In this document: positions 16,533 through 25,310 of the stretch, in pieces
Numbering within the stretch: the stretch's first letter is position 1
How the letters are laid out: every line of letters begins with the position of its first letter
NCBI RefSeq assembly: GCF_000349325.1
Contig: NC_020504.1
Span: forward strand, 6,482,053 to 6,546,052
Length of the DNA: 64,000 bases
DNA from: Streptomyces davaonensis JCM 4913
Lineage (GTDB): Bacteria > Actinomycetota > Actinomycetes > Streptomycetales > Streptomycetaceae
Reading direction: 5' to 3'
Notes under the pieces: generated by a model
Seen by the model: the letters and a program-made list of their open reading frames with translations, nothing else
Databases searched by the model: none
What the model was told of the DNA's origin: nothing
Made by a program: the position numbers and the translations under genes

Positions 16533-17699
16533 ATGCCCACGACCCCTTCGCCCCTGCGGATCGGCCCGCACACGGTCCAGCCGCCCGTCGTCCTCGCCCC
16601 CATGGCGGGGATCACCAACGCGCCCTTCCGCACGCTGTGCCGGTCCTTCGCCGGAGGCGAATCAAAGGATGGAGCCAGCGGTGGCAAGGGGCTGTTCGTG
16701 AGCGAGATGATCACGACTCGGGCGCTGGTCGAGCGCAACGAGAAGACCATGCAGCTGATCCACTTCGACGAGAGTGAGAAGCCGCGGTCCATCCAGCTCT
16801 ACGGCGTCGACCCCGCCACAGTCGGCAAGGCCGTCCGCATGATCGCCGAGGAGGGTCTCGCCGATCACATCGACCTGAACTTCGGCTGCCCCGTGCCGAA
16901 GGTCACCAGGAAGGGCGGCGGATCGGCGCTGCCGTACAAGCGGAACCTGTTGCGGGCGATCCTGCGGGAGGCGGTCAGCGGGGCGGGCGAGCTGCCGGTC
17001 ACGATGAAGATGCGCAAGGGCATCGACGACGATCACATCACCTACCTCGACGCCGGGCGGATCGCGGTGGAGGAGGGCGTCACGGCGATCGCGCTGCACG
17101 GCCGCACCGCCGCCCAGCACTACGGCGGCACCGCCGACTGGGACGCCATAGCCCGGCTCAAGGAGCATGTGCCGGAGATCCCGGTGCTCGGCAACGGCGA
17201 CATCTGGTCGGCCGCGGACGCGGTGCGGATGGTGCGGGAGACCGGCTGCGACGGTGTGGTCGTGGGCCGGGGATGCCTGGGGCGGCCGTGGCTGTTCGCG
17301 GATCTGGTGGCGGCGTTCGAAGGACGGGACGATTTCCGTCGTCCCGCGCTGCGTGAGGTCGCCGATGTCATGGTCCGGCACGCCACGCTGCTCGGTGAGT
17401 GGATCGGCGACGAGGCCCGCGGGGTCATCGACTTCCGCAAGCACGTCGCCTGGTATCTGAAGGGCTTCGCGGTCGGCTCCGAGATGCGCAAGCGGCTTGC
17501 CATTACGTCGTCGCTGGCGGAACTCCGCTCGGGGCTCGACGAGTTGGATCTGGATCAGGCTTGGCCTCTCGGGGCGGACGGGCCTCGTGGGCGTACGTCC
17601 GGCAACAACCGGGTGGTGCTGCCGGACGGTTGGCTGAAGGATCCGTACGACTGTGCCGGCGTGAGTGAGGAAGCAGAGCTGGACACCTCGGGGGGCTGA
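16533..17699 (+). CDS. dusB: tRNA-dihydrouridine synthase
   Basis: FMN enzyme that reduces uridine to dihydrouridine in tRNA using NADPH. It has 388 residues from ATG 16533; the frame is open to 16482, but that stretch lies in the promoter region. Visible features are the N-terminal LAPMAGITNAPFRTLC, the catalytic cysteine motif LNFGCPVPKVTRKGGGSA, and FMN-phosphate contacts at VLGNGDIWSA and VVGRGCLGRPW. The C-terminal helical domain carries FRKHVAWYLKGF. DusB is the usual name for the actinobacterial member, but the exact subfamily is not provable here. The divergent MFS pseudogene is 77 bp away. A coupled small gene follows. Confidence 0.93.
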   Translation: MPTTPSPLRIGPHTVQPPVVLAPMAGITNAPFRTLCRSFAGGESKDGASGGKGLFVSEMITTRALVERNEKTMQLIHFDESEKPRSIQLYGVDPATVGKAVRMIAEEGLADHIDLNFGCPVPKVTRKGGGSALPYKRNLLRAILREAVSGAGELPVTMKMRKGIDDDHITYLDAGRIAVEEGVTAIALHGRTAAQHYGGTADWDAIARLKEHVPEIPVLGNGDIWSAADAVRMVRETGCDGVVVGRGCLGRPWLFADLVAAFEGRDDFRRPALREVADVMVRHATLLGEWIGDEARGVIDFRKHVAWYLKGFAVGSEMRKRLAITSSLAELRSGLDELDLDQAWPLGADGPRGRTSGNNRVVLPDGWLKDPYDCAGVSEEAELDTSGG

Positions 17700-17701
17700 G
17701 C

Positions 17702-18229
17702 GTGGACGGGGCGGTGTGGGTCGCGGCCTTCACCGGGGGTACGGCGGTGCTGGCGAGCTGGGTGACCAACCTCGGGAACGTGCGTGCCGCCAGAGCCCAG
17801 GCCGAGGCGTCTGCGGTGGCGCAGGAGCGCGGGCGGGCCAGGGAGTTGCGGCGGGCCGCCTATCTCGACCTCATGGAACAGGCACACTGCACCGGGGAGT
17901 TGTACTGGCGCGCGGTGTTCGCCTTCGATCAAGTCGATGACGCGGACGAGTTGTTGGCGCGGGTCCAGGAACTGCGGGTCCAGCTGCGGGACGCGTACGA
18001 ACCGCTCATGCGGACGGTGCGGGTCATCGCGTTGGAAGGGCCGGCCGGTGTCGCCGAGGCGGCCGAGGCGGTGTTGGGGGCGGCGGCGGACACGAACCGG
18101 ACGCTGTGGCACTTCGTGCTGGGGGAGTCCGGGGCGCGGGAGCGGTTCGAGGCGTGTCACGGGGAGTTCAAGCGGTTGCTGGCGGACTTCGTGGCTGCGG
18201 CTCGGGAGGCCATGGCCGCCGGGTCGTGA
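17702..18229 (+). CDS. Hypothetical protein with one N-terminal membrane segment
   Basis: A 175-residue protein from GTG 17702, only 2 nt after the dus stop, so probably cotranscribed and coupled. Residues 4-23 (AVWVAAFTGGTAVLASWVTN) form one hydrophobic helix; then a charged Arg/Ala/Glu-rich stretch (RAARAQAEASAVAQERGRAR) predicts a coiled coil, and the rest is helical. This is a common layout for uncharacterised Streptomyces membrane-tethered proteins. I recognise no named family and assign no function. It ends 45 bp from the convergent phosphotransferase gene. Confidence 0.75.
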   Translation: MDGAVWVAAFTGGTAVLASWVTNLGNVRAARAQAEASAVAQERGRARELRRAAYLDLMEQAHCTGELYWRAVFAFDQVDDADELLARVQELRVQLRDAYEPLMRTVRVIALEGPAGVAEAAEAVLGAAADTNRTLWHFVLGESGARERFEACHGEFKRLLADFVAAAREAMAAGS

Positions 18230-18274
18230 GGCATGCAGCGGCCGTGGCGGCGGGGAAGGTCATGGCAGGGCCGG

Positions 18275-20149
18275 TCAGTTCTTGGTGGGGTGGGGTGTTG
18301 AGCCGTAGGCCGTCAGGAAGCGGTCTCGGAAGGTGTCCATCTTCCAGACGGGGGCGTCGGGGGCGGGCTGTAGGCCGTCCGTCCAGTTCCAGGTGGTGAT
18401 GTTGTCGAGGACCTTCGGGTCCTTCGCCACGATGGAGATCGGGACGTCCCGGCTTGCCTTGTTGCCGCTGACCCGGGCGATCGGCTGGTGGTCGCCGAGG
18501 AAGACCAGGACCGTGTCGTCGGTGCCGTAGCGCTCCAGCCACTGGGTCAGGGACGTGACCGAGTACACGATCGACTTGCCGTATTCCTCACGGGACTTGG
18601 TGGTGTCCGTGATGATGTCCTGCGGCTTCTTGCCCGCCTTCTGGACGGGGTCGAAGATTTCGCCGTCGCCGAGGTCGTCCCAGTCGACCAGTTCCGGGAT
18701 CGGGGCCCAGGGCTGATGGCTGGAGGTCAGGATGATCTCCGACATCAGGGGCTTGTCGCGCTTCTTGCTGTGGACTTGGCGTTGGAAGGCTTCGAGCGCG
18801 TATTGGTCGGGCATGGTCGACCAGCTGAACTTCGGGCCCTGGTATCCGAGTTGGAAGGCGTCGTAGACCTTGTCCAGGCCGTAGAAGCTCGCCTCGGGCC
18901 AGCCCTTCTGGATGCCCGGCATGATGCCGACCGTGTCCCAGGCGCCCGTCTTCTGGAACGCCTTGGTGAGGGTGAGGTGGTCGCCCGAGGTCACCGTGCG
19001 GTAGCGCTGCTGGTTGTCGATCCACAGGCCGGAGAGGAACGTGGAGTGGCCGAGCCAGCTGCTGCCGCCGTAGGTCGCCGACGTCAGCCAGCCGCTTTTG
19101 GCTTTGTAGCCCGCCTTGTCGAGGGATTCGGTGTTGGTTTCGAGGGCGCTGGTCACTCCGGGGGCCATGATCGGGTCCTCGATCGCGCTGCGGCCGTAGC
19201 TCTCGATGAAGGTGAAGATCACGTCCTTGCCGCGCAGGTCGGGGAGGAGTTGGGCCGCGGGGGTCGCGCCGAAGCTGTCCTCCTTGGCCTCCTTCGCGAA
19301 GGCTGCCTCGTCTCTCAGGGTGTTCTGTACGCGCCTCGCCTGCATGGTCAGTGCGGAGACGGCTCGGTCGGAGGCGATGGGCAGTCCGGCGAGCTGTAGG
19401 CCCAGGGCGGAGCAGGTGATCCAGACGGTGCCGGCTATGAGGGTGGCCTTGGCCGCCCTTTCCTTGTGGTCGGCCAGGACGTTTCCGAGTCTGACCGTGG
19501 CCAGGGCGGTGGCTACGAGGAGGAGTACGGCGAGGAGTACGGCGGCGATGGTGGCGGTGAGGGTGGTGGCCTCGCCCATCGAGTCCTTCATGTACGACTG
19601 GGCGTCGTCCAGGAGGGACCAGTCGAGGACGAGGTTGAAGCCCCGGCCCAGGTATTCCTGGAAGCCCATGTCCAGGAAGTTGAGGATGGTCAGGGCGCCG
19701 AGGGTGGTGCCGGCGAGGGCTGCGGCGATGGTTCTCGGGCGGCGGGGGAGGGAGAGGAGGATTGCGGCGCCGACGATCGCTTCTGCGGGGATTCGGGTGA
19801 AGCGGTTGGGGCGGAGGGCGGCGAGGCTGTTGGGGAGGAGGAGGGTGGCGAGGACGAGGGCGGCGGAGAGGGTGGTGAGGGTCCAGCGGAGGGTTCGGCG
19901 ACGTCCGGCCTCGGCTTCGCCCTCGGCCGGATTCTTGCTCCCACCCGTACCACCCGTGTCACTTTCGTCGTCGGGTGCGGGTGGCCCTTGTGGGGGGTTC
20001 TCGCCGTCGGCGGCTGCGGGCTCGTCGGGCGGGGGTGCGGCTGCGGGAACGTCTTCGTGCTCAGTCTCGCTCGGCGCGGGTGCCTTCTCGGCCTCTGGCT
20101 GGGTGGGTGTTGGTTCGTCGGCCGTCGGCTCTTTCGTGGAGACAGGCAC
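18275..20149 (-). CDS. LTA-synthase-like membrane phosphotransferase (sulfatase/alkaline phosphatase superfamily)
   Basis: A 624-residue membrane protein. GTG 20149 is chosen because AAGGA precedes it; the open frame reaches 20266. The first ~85 residues are Pro/Glu/Ala-rich and disordered, then about five membrane helices follow, then a large extracellular catalytic domain. Superfamily landmarks are VIFTFIESYGRSA, the nucleophile region GGSSWLGHSTFLSG, and LVFLGDHQP, which supplies metal-binding Asp/His. Relatives polymerise or transfer phosphoglycerol/phosphodiester groups on wall polymers, so a role in teichoic-type polymer or envelope modification is plausible. Alternative: an envelope phosphatase or sulfatase. 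Confidence 0.85.
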   Translation of the reverse strand: MPVSTKEPTADEPTPTQPEAEKAPAPSETEHEDVPAAAPPPDEPAAADGENPPQGPPAPDDESDTGGTGGSKNPAEGEAEAGRRRTLRWTLTTLSAALVLATLLLPNSLAALRPNRFTRIPAEAIVGAAILLSLPRRPRTIAAALAGTTLGALTILNFLDMGFQEYLGRGFNLVLDWSLLDDAQSYMKDSMGEATTLTATIAAVLLAVLLLVATALATVRLGNVLADHKERAAKATLIAGTVWITCSALGLQLAGLPIASDRAVSALTMQARRVQNTLRDEAAFAKEAKEDSFGATPAAQLLPDLRGKDVIFTFIESYGRSAIEDPIMAPGVTSALETNTESLDKAGYKAKSGWLTSATYGGSSWLGHSTFLSGLWIDNQQRYRTVTSGDHLTLTKAFQKTGAWDTVGIMPGIQKGWPEASFYGLDKVYDAFQLGYQGPKFSWSTMPDQYALEAFQRQVHSKKRDKPLMSEIILTSSHQPWAPIPELVDWDDLGDGEIFDPVQKAGKKPQDIITDTTKSREEYGKSIVYSVTSLTQWLERYGTDDTVLVFLGDHQPIARVSGNKASRDVPISIVAKDPKVLDNITTWNWTDGLQPAPDAPVWKMDTFRDRFLTAYGSTPHPTKN

Positions 20150-20293
20150 CCGGTGGTCCTTCCGTGCGGCCCGGCGGGGTGGGCTGGGGGTTTGGGCCCG
20201 CCGTAGGTTCGTACGGGCCCGTTCCCTTCGCTGTTCAGCCGCACCGGGCCAGCGCTCGGCAAACACCGGGCAAACGTCCGGCCAACCGGACCT

Positions 20294-22234
20294 TCACGCC
20301 CCGCCCACAGCCGTCAGCAGTGCCAGCGGGGCCGTTGCCGAGCGGGACTCGCGGATGCAGGCGTGGGGGTAGGGGACCGGTTCGGGGTGGGATTCGCGGC
20401 CGTAGCCCGCCAGGACCTCCGGGAGGCGGTGGCCTGTTGTCGTTGCCGCGTCCACCAGGGCGTGGGCCACCGTGCGGGCCTCGTCGTGCAGGCCGTAGCG
20501 GGCCAGGCCCAGGGTGATCAGGGCGTTGTCGTGCGGCCAGACCGAGCCGCGGTGGTAGGAGAGGGGGTGGTACGCCGGTTGGCCGGCGGCCAGGGTTCGC
20601 ACTCCCCAGCCCGAGAAGAAGTCCGGTTCCAGGAGGCGGCGGCCCACCTGCTCGCCGTACTCCTTGTCCAGCAGGCCGGACCAGAGCAGGTGGCCCGCGT
20701 CGGACGCCAGCGCGTCCACCTGGCGGCCCTCGCCGTCCAGCGCCAGCGCGGGGAAGGAGCGCTCCGGCATCCAGAAGTCCCGTTGGAAACGGTCTCGTAG
20801 GTCGCCCGCCGCCTGTTCGAGGAGTGCCGCGTATGTCTCGTCCTCCCATACCGTGCGCGACAGCCATGCCGTGCGGCGCAGGGCGTCGTACGCGTAGCCC
20901 TGCGCGCCCGCCGCCATCACCGGGCCGCTCGCGCGGGTGCCGTCGGACCAGCAGATCGCGCCGGGGGAGTCCTTCCAGTTCTGGTTGGCGAGGCCGCCTC
21001 GGTCGGCTCGGTAGACCAGGTAGCCGCGGGAGGTCAGGCCGCCGTGGTCCAGCATCCAGGCGACGGCCGCTCGGGCGTGCCGTTCCAGGCGGCGGGCGAG
21101 CTCCATGTCGCCGGTCTGATCCACGTATGCGCCCAGCAGGACCAGGAACAGCGGTGTCGCGTCGACCGAGCCGTAGTAGCGGCCGTACGGCACCTGACCG
21201 AAGTGGGCCAGCTCGCCGTGCCGCACCTCGTGCACGATCTTGCCGGGCTGGGCCACCGCGGCCGCGCCGGTCTCCGTGGCCTGGGTCGCGGCCAGCGCGG
21301 GGAGGGTGGCCGCCGCCAGGCCGGGGCGGTAGGGGAGGGCGAAGAGGGAGGTGAGCAGGGCGTCTCGGCCGAGGAGGGTGAGGAACCACGGTGCTCCCGC
21401 GGCGGGGACGCGGACCTCCTCGCCGTCCAGGCCCGTCGCCGGGATCTGGAGCGAGGCCAGGTCCGCCAGGCCCCGGGCGCAGGCCGCGGCCAGTTCCGGC
21501 CAGCCCGTCGGGAAGGAGATTCCCTCCACGAACTCGCCTTCCAAGGCAAGTAGTTGCTCGTTCAGGGCGGCTGGGGAGCGGGGGACCCGCAGGGCTCGTT
21601 TGTCGCCGTGGGGGCGGGCCATCACTCGTAAGGCCAGCTCCGCCGTGCCGTGCGGGGGCAGTTCCAGGGTCCATACGAGGCGCCTGGCGCCGGTGCCGGT
21701 CTCCTCCACCGCGTCCGGCGCCGGCTCGGCCGTCACCGTCGTGCACGAACGCCATTCGCCCCGTTGATAGGTGAACTCCACGCCGTGGTCCAGGGCTTGG
21801 CGGGAGCGGACGGCGCCCGACTTGGCGTAGGTGCGGTGGTCGGAGCGGAGTTCGAACTGGTCCGTGAAGTCGGCGTCCGCCGTGATGGCCAGGCGGACCG
21901 TGGTGGCGGTCGGGCGGTTGCTGGTCACCCGCAGGGACTCGACGAACGAGCCGTCTCCCACCGCCTGTTCGCGGAACAGCGTGTGCGCCGGTGGCTCCTG
22001 GCGGCCGCCCCGGGGGACCAGGACACAGCGGGCCGTGTCCCCGTCGGCCACGGGGGACAGGGTCTCCGGCACCGCGCCGTCCAGTGTCAGCTGCCATCGG
22101 CTCAGATGGCGGGCGTCTCGTGTGAACAGGCCGTCCGGGGAGCTGCCGGCGCCCCGGACACCGCTGATGTCCCCGCCGTCGCCCACGGCGGCGAACGTCT
22201 CTCCGTGCACAAGCAGATGATGGCGGTCCGTCAT
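20294..22234 (-). CDS. Glycogen-debranching-like glycosidase (GDE N-terminal plus (alpha/alpha)6 barrel)
   Basis: A 646-residue cytosolic enzyme without signal peptide. The N-terminal third is a beta-rich GDE_N_bis-type domain (GVRGAGSSPDGLFTRDARHL). The C-terminal two thirds form an (alpha/alpha)6 barrel with PWFLTLLGRDALLTSLF, HFGQVPYGRYYGSVDATPLF and GSVWPHDNALITLGL, the catalytic blocks of amylo-alpha-1,6-glucosidase-like enzymes. ATG 22234 overlaps the stop of the upstream glycosidase (ATGA), and an AAGGGAGGGGA ribosome site lies inside that upstream gene. Likely acts on an intracellular alpha-glucoside or related oligosaccharide; the true substrate is unknown. The ROK regulator divergent to the pair probably controls it. 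Confidence 0.85.
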   Translation of the reverse strand: MTDRHHLLVHGETFAAVGDGGDISGVRGAGSSPDGLFTRDARHLSRWQLTLDGAVPETLSPVADGDTARCVLVPRGGRQEPPAHTLFREQAVGDGSFVESLRVTSNRPTATTVRLAITADADFTDQFELRSDHRTYAKSGAVRSRQALDHGVEFTYQRGEWRSCTTVTAEPAPDAVEETGTGARRLVWTLELPPHGTAELALRVMARPHGDKRALRVPRSPAALNEQLLALEGEFVEGISFPTGWPELAAACARGLADLASLQIPATGLDGEEVRVPAAGAPWFLTLLGRDALLTSLFALPYRPGLAAATLPALAATQATETGAAAVAQPGKIVHEVRHGELAHFGQVPYGRYYGSVDATPLFLVLLGAYVDQTGDMELARRLERHARAAVAWMLDHGGLTSRGYLVYRADRGGLANQNWKDSPGAICWSDGTRASGPVMAAGAQGYAYDALRRTAWLSRTVWEDETYAALLEQAAGDLRDRFQRDFWMPERSFPALALDGEGRQVDALASDAGHLLWSGLLDKEYGEQVGRRLLEPDFFSGWGVRTLAAGQPAYHPLSYHRGSVWPHDNALITLGLARYGLHDEARTVAHALVDAATTTGHRLPEVLAGYGRESHPEPVPYPHACIRESRSATAPLALLTAVGGA

Positions 22235-23715
22235 CCCCGGTCCCCTCCCTTGATGTTGTTGATTTCCTTGATTTCCATGGCTTCTTTGACGCCGTACGTG
22301 TCCCTCGCGGGCTCGTCGTGCAGCAGGTCGAGCGCCAGCGCGGCCGTCCAGCTGAAGTCGGTCGTGCCGCAGGCCGCACCCGTGTACGGGTCGACGTACT
22401 CGGCGAATCCCGACGACTCGGCCAACTCCAGTACCGAGCTGCGTAGTTCGCCCGCCAACTCCCGCTCGCCGTGGGTGCGCAGACCGCGCTCCAGCAGCCA
22501 GGCGGTGTTGAACCAGGCGGGGCCGCGCCAGTAGCGCTGCGGGTCGAAGGCCTCGCCGAGCAGGTCGTAGCTCGGGACCAGGCGGGTGGTGTCGCCGAGC
22601 GAGAAGTGCGGTCCGCGCGCGGTGCGGACGAGGGCGGCGGTGACATCCCGGGGCAGTGTGGGCAGGAGGAGCGGGATCAGGCCGGATACTCCGCGCTCCG
22701 GGATCAGGTCGCCGCCGCGCACATCCCGGCAGAAGAACATCCCCCGCCCCGGATCCCACAGCCGGTCCAGCAACGCCGTCGTCAGCCGCTCGGCACGCGC
22801 ATGGCGGGCGGTGCCGGTCGCGCCCAGCTCACAGGCGATCCTCGCCAGGGCGTGCTCGGAGGCGATGAGCAGGGCGTTGAACGCCGGGTCCTCCACCGCG
22901 AAGGCGCCCGCCCGCCGCCCGCCGCCGACCTCGCCCACGGCGCCGACGCCGCCCACGCCGTCGGCGTACCCCGCGTCCCGGTAGTCCGTCGCCAGCCGCA
23001 CGTACCGCCCGTAGTCCAGATCCGTCGGCCGGTCCTCGGGGGCGCCGTGGTCGAGGTCGGCGCGGCGGAAGGAGCGGGCCGGGGCGGGCAGGACGCGGGC
23101 CAGCGGGGCGTCCCAGCAGGGGCTGTTGTCCATGCCCTGCTCCCATGGGTGGACGACCGAGGCCAGACCGCCGCCGCCCAGGTCCCGCCGGTGCAGCAGA
23201 TAGCGGTGCCAGGCCGCCAGTTTCGGGTAGATCCGGGCCAGGAAGCCGCGCCCGCGGGAGAGCCCGGGGTCCGCGCGGTGCACCAGCCAGGCGGCCAGCG
23301 CGTGCACCGGTGGCTGCACGATGCCGGACGTCTGTACGGTGCGCGGGGCGCCCGCAGCGCGCCCCGCGGTCGAGGAGCGCCAGAAGTCGGGGCTCGGGAA
23401 GTACGCGTCCAGCGGGACGGAGGGGTTGAAGACGATGTGCGGAATGCGTCCGTCGCCCCATTGGGCGGTCAGCAGCGTCTCCAGCTCCGTCTGGGCCCGT
23501 AACGGCGACAGGTGCCGTAGTCCGATCGCGATGAACGCCGAGTCCCAGGACCACTGGTGCGGATACAGGCCGCGCGAGGGGACCGTGGAGGAGCCCGTCC
23601 AGTTGGACTCCAGGACCCGGGCGGCCCTGGTGTGCAGGGACGATGTCCGGTCGGCCGGATCGTATGCAATGGTCCGCTCCGCTGGGCGGGCGACGAGCTG
23701 GGCGGTGCGATCCAC
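22231..23715 (-). CDS. GH63-like glycosidase (alpha-glucosidase / mannosylglycerate hydrolase type)
   Basis: A 494-residue cytosolic enzyme from GTG 23715 with GGGGAG upstream. The opening block GLYPHQWSWDSAFIAIGL and LTAQWGDGRIPHIVFNP are typical of GH63-like (alpha/alpha)6 glycosidases; VHPWEQGMDNSPCWD and YWRGPAWFNTAWLLERGL supply the expected acid/base region. Residues about 255-275 (ADGVGGVGAVGEVGGGRRAG) form a Gly/Val-rich insertion, probably a loop. The family includes glucosidases, mannosylglycerate and glucosylglycerate hydrolases, so the substrate is open. The last codons (MEIKEINNIKGG) are unusually A/T-rich and encode the next ribosome site. Coupled to the following glycosidase. 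Confidence 0.85.
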   Translation of the reverse strand: MDRTAQLVARPAERTIAYDPADRTSSLHTRAARVLESNWTGSSTVPSRGLYPHQWSWDSAFIAIGLRHLSPLRAQTELETLLTAQWGDGRIPHIVFNPSVPLDAYFPSPDFWRSSTAGRAAGAPRTVQTSGIVQPPVHALAAWLVHRADPGLSRGRGFLARIYPKLAAWHRYLLHRRDLGGGGLASVVHPWEQGMDNSPCWDAPLARVLPAPARSFRRADLDHGAPEDRPTDLDYGRYVRLATDYRDAGYADGVGGVGAVGEVGGGRRAGAFAVEDPAFNALLIASEHALARIACELGATGTARHARAERLTTALLDRLWDPGRGMFFCRDVRGGDLIPERGVSGLIPLLLPTLPRDVTAALVRTARGPHFSLGDTTRLVPSYDLLGEAFDPQRYWRGPAWFNTAWLLERGLRTHGERELAGELRSSVLELAESSGFAEYVDPYTGAACGTTDFSWTAALALDLLHDEPARDTYGVKEAMEIKEINNIKGGDRG

Positions 23716-23836
23716 GCGGGACTCCCCGGGAGATGACTGGCCTGATCGGTTCAGCGGTAGCCGCAGTGGGGTTACGTCTATTTAACACGCAAAACTCAAT
23801 ATGTAAGGCAAACTTGAGAAACACAAGGGGGTGCGC

Positions 23837-25033
23837 ATGACGAGTCGAGGTCAGGTCAGCGCCGGCGATCTGCTCGAACTGGTCCGCAGCGGCCGGGCCA
23901 CGACGCGCGGTGCCCTCCAGCAGGTGACCGGGCTCTCCCGGGCCACCGTCGGCCAGCGCCTGGACCGGCTCTTTCGCGCGGGCTGGCTGCGCGAGGGCGC
24001 CGGCGGCCCGGTCGACTCCCCGCTGGGCGGACGCCCCTCCATCACCCTGGAATTCGACGACGCGCACGCCGTCGTCCTCGCCGCCGACCTCGACACCCGG
24101 CACGCCCGCGCCGCCGTCCTGTCGCTGACCGGCGAGATCCTCGCCGAGCACGGCGGCACGCTGATCGTCGAGGACGGTCCGGAAGCGGTCCTCGGAGAGC
24201 TGGGCCGCTGGTTCGCCGAGCTGCTGGAGAAGGCCGGACACCACGCGGACGAGGTCTGCGGCATCGGCGTCGCCGTCCCGGGGCCGGTCGACAGCGAGAC
24301 CGGCCGGGTCGTCCAGCCGCCGATCATGCCCGGCTGGGACGGCTACGACATCCGGGGCCGCCTCGCCCGGGCCCTCACCGAGCACACCGGCGCCCCCCGG
24401 GTGCCGGTCCTGGTGGACAACGACGCCAACCTCATGGCGTACGGCGAACAGCGCGTCGGTTACCCCGACTGCTCCGCGTTCGTCCTGGTCAAGGTCTCCA
24501 CCGGCATCGGCGCGGGCGTCGTGGTCGACGGCTCGGTCTTCCGGGGCGTCGACGGCGGCGCCGGGGACATCGGCCATATCCGGGTGGGCGCCGACGCCCT
24601 GTGCCGCTGCGGGTCCTACGGCTGTCTCGCCGCCGTCGCCAGCGGCGGCGCCGTCGCCCGGCGGCTGGCCGAGGCCGGGGTGCGGGCGGCCTCCGGCTCG
24701 GATGTGCGGGAGCTGCTGGCGGCCGGGCATCCGGAGGCGGTCGGGCTGGCGCGGGAGGCGGGCCGGCAGGTCGGGGATGTCCTCGCGACTGTGGTGACCC
24801 TGCTGAACCCCGGGGTGCTGATGATCGCGGGCGACCTGGCCGGGACGCCGTTCCTGACCGGCGTACGAGAGTTGCTCTACCAGCGGGCGCTACCGCGCTC
24901 CACCGCTCATCTGGAGATCGTCACCTCGCGGCTCGGGGAGCGGGCCGGGCTGGTCGGGGCGGGTGCGCTGGTCGTGGAGTACCTGTACGCGCCCGAGCGG
25001 GTCGAGGAGCGGCTCCGCGCGCTCGGCGTGTGA
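23837..25033 (+). CDS. ROK family transcriptional regulator
   Basis: Sugar-responsive regulator, 398 residues from ATG 23837 (AAGGGGG six bases upstream; an in-frame GTG at 23831 is too close). The N-terminal winged helix is at about 10-60 (SGRATTRGALQQVTGLSRATVG). The ROK domain follows with FEFD-type ATP/sugar fold segments: VLVDNDANLMAYGEQRVG, TGIGAGVVVDGSVFRG, and the zinc/ROK signature GHIRVG with LCRCGSYGCLA. It is divergent from the two-glycosidase operon 121 bp away, over an A/T-rich gap, which suggests it senses their substrate or product. No transporter gene is nearby. Confidence 0.9.
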   Translation: MTSRGQVSAGDLLELVRSGRATTRGALQQVTGLSRATVGQRLDRLFRAGWLREGAGGPVDSPLGGRPSITLEFDDAHAVVLAADLDTRHARAAVLSLTGEILAEHGGTLIVEDGPEAVLGELGRWFAELLEKAGHHADEVCGIGVAVPGPVDSETGRVVQPPIMPGWDGYDIRGRLARALTEHTGAPRVPVLVDNDANLMAYGEQRVGYPDCSAFVLVKVSTGIGAGVVVDGSVFRGVDGGAGDIGHIRVGADALCRCGSYGCLAAVASGGAVARRLAEAGVRAASGSDVRELLAAGHPEAVGLAREAGRQVGDVLATVVTLLNPGVLMIAGDLAGTPFLTGVRELLYQRALPRSTAHLEIVTSRLGERAGLVGAGALVVEYLYAPERVEERLRALGV

Positions 25034-25121
25034 CTGTCGTGTTTCCGTCCCAAATCACGTCCGCATGGTGAAATCCCGGCGCCTGTGACAGCGTGATTCT
25101 CGCCACCCTTGATAAGGGTTG

Positions 25122-25135
25122 CGCTCAGATGAGCG
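25122..25135. promoter_or_regulatory. Palindromic operator candidate, copy 1
   Basis: CGCTCAGATGAGCG has perfect 6-bp arms (CGCTCA/TGAGCG) around 2 nt. A second copy of the same arms lies 101 bp downstream. I do not recognise the regulator. Confidence 0.55.
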
Positions 25136-25159
25136 AATCTTGAGCTACTGCACTTCTCC

Positions 25160-25186
25160 AAGGGGTGGCACTCGGTGCCACCCCTT
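25160..25186 (+). terminator. Hairpin downstream of the ROK gene, upstream of ppdK
   Basis: An 11-bp perfect stem (AAGGGGTGGCA against TGCCACCCCTT) with a 5-nt loop, followed by GATC. It would end the ROK transcript 127 nt after its stop; alternatively it attenuates a transcript starting near the first palindrome. Confidence 0.75.
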
Positions 25187-25222
25187 GATCGTTCATCGAT
25201 CGAAATCAGACGTGTGGATACA

Positions 25223-25236
25223 CGCTCATATGAGCG
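25223..25236. promoter_or_regulatory. Palindromic operator candidate, copy 2
   Basis: CGCTCATATGAGCG is a fully symmetric 14-bp palindrome sharing both arms with copy 1. It lies about 216 bp upstream of the ppdK start and 45 bp upstream of the short leader ORF. Confidence 0.6.
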
Positions 25237-25280
25237 GAATCAGCGGTCCATGGGAGTGTATTCGTTCAAGAGGTGAACAC

Positions 25281-25310
25281 ATGACGGCGCGCTTCCTTGC
25301 CAAGCTTTGA
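25281..25310 (+). CDS. Possible 9-residue leader peptide ORF
   Basis: ATG at 25281 with AAGAGGTG six bases upstream encodes MTARFLAKL and TGA. The ribosome site is better than that of many full genes here. It could be a leader peptide or a translated start of a short regulatory transcript. No conserved regulatory codon run is visible, so this is tentative. Confidence 0.35.
   Translation: MTARFLAKL

Noticed and set aside
22910..22965. Gly/Val repeat in the GH63-like gene as a possible tandem-repeat element
   Set aside because: Imperfect, in frame and short; better seen as a loop insertion than a DNA repeat.
25119..25310. 63-codon ORF covering the ppdK leader
   Set aside because: No ribosome site at its start, spans a terminator hairpin and both palindromic elements; only its last nine codons have a credible start.
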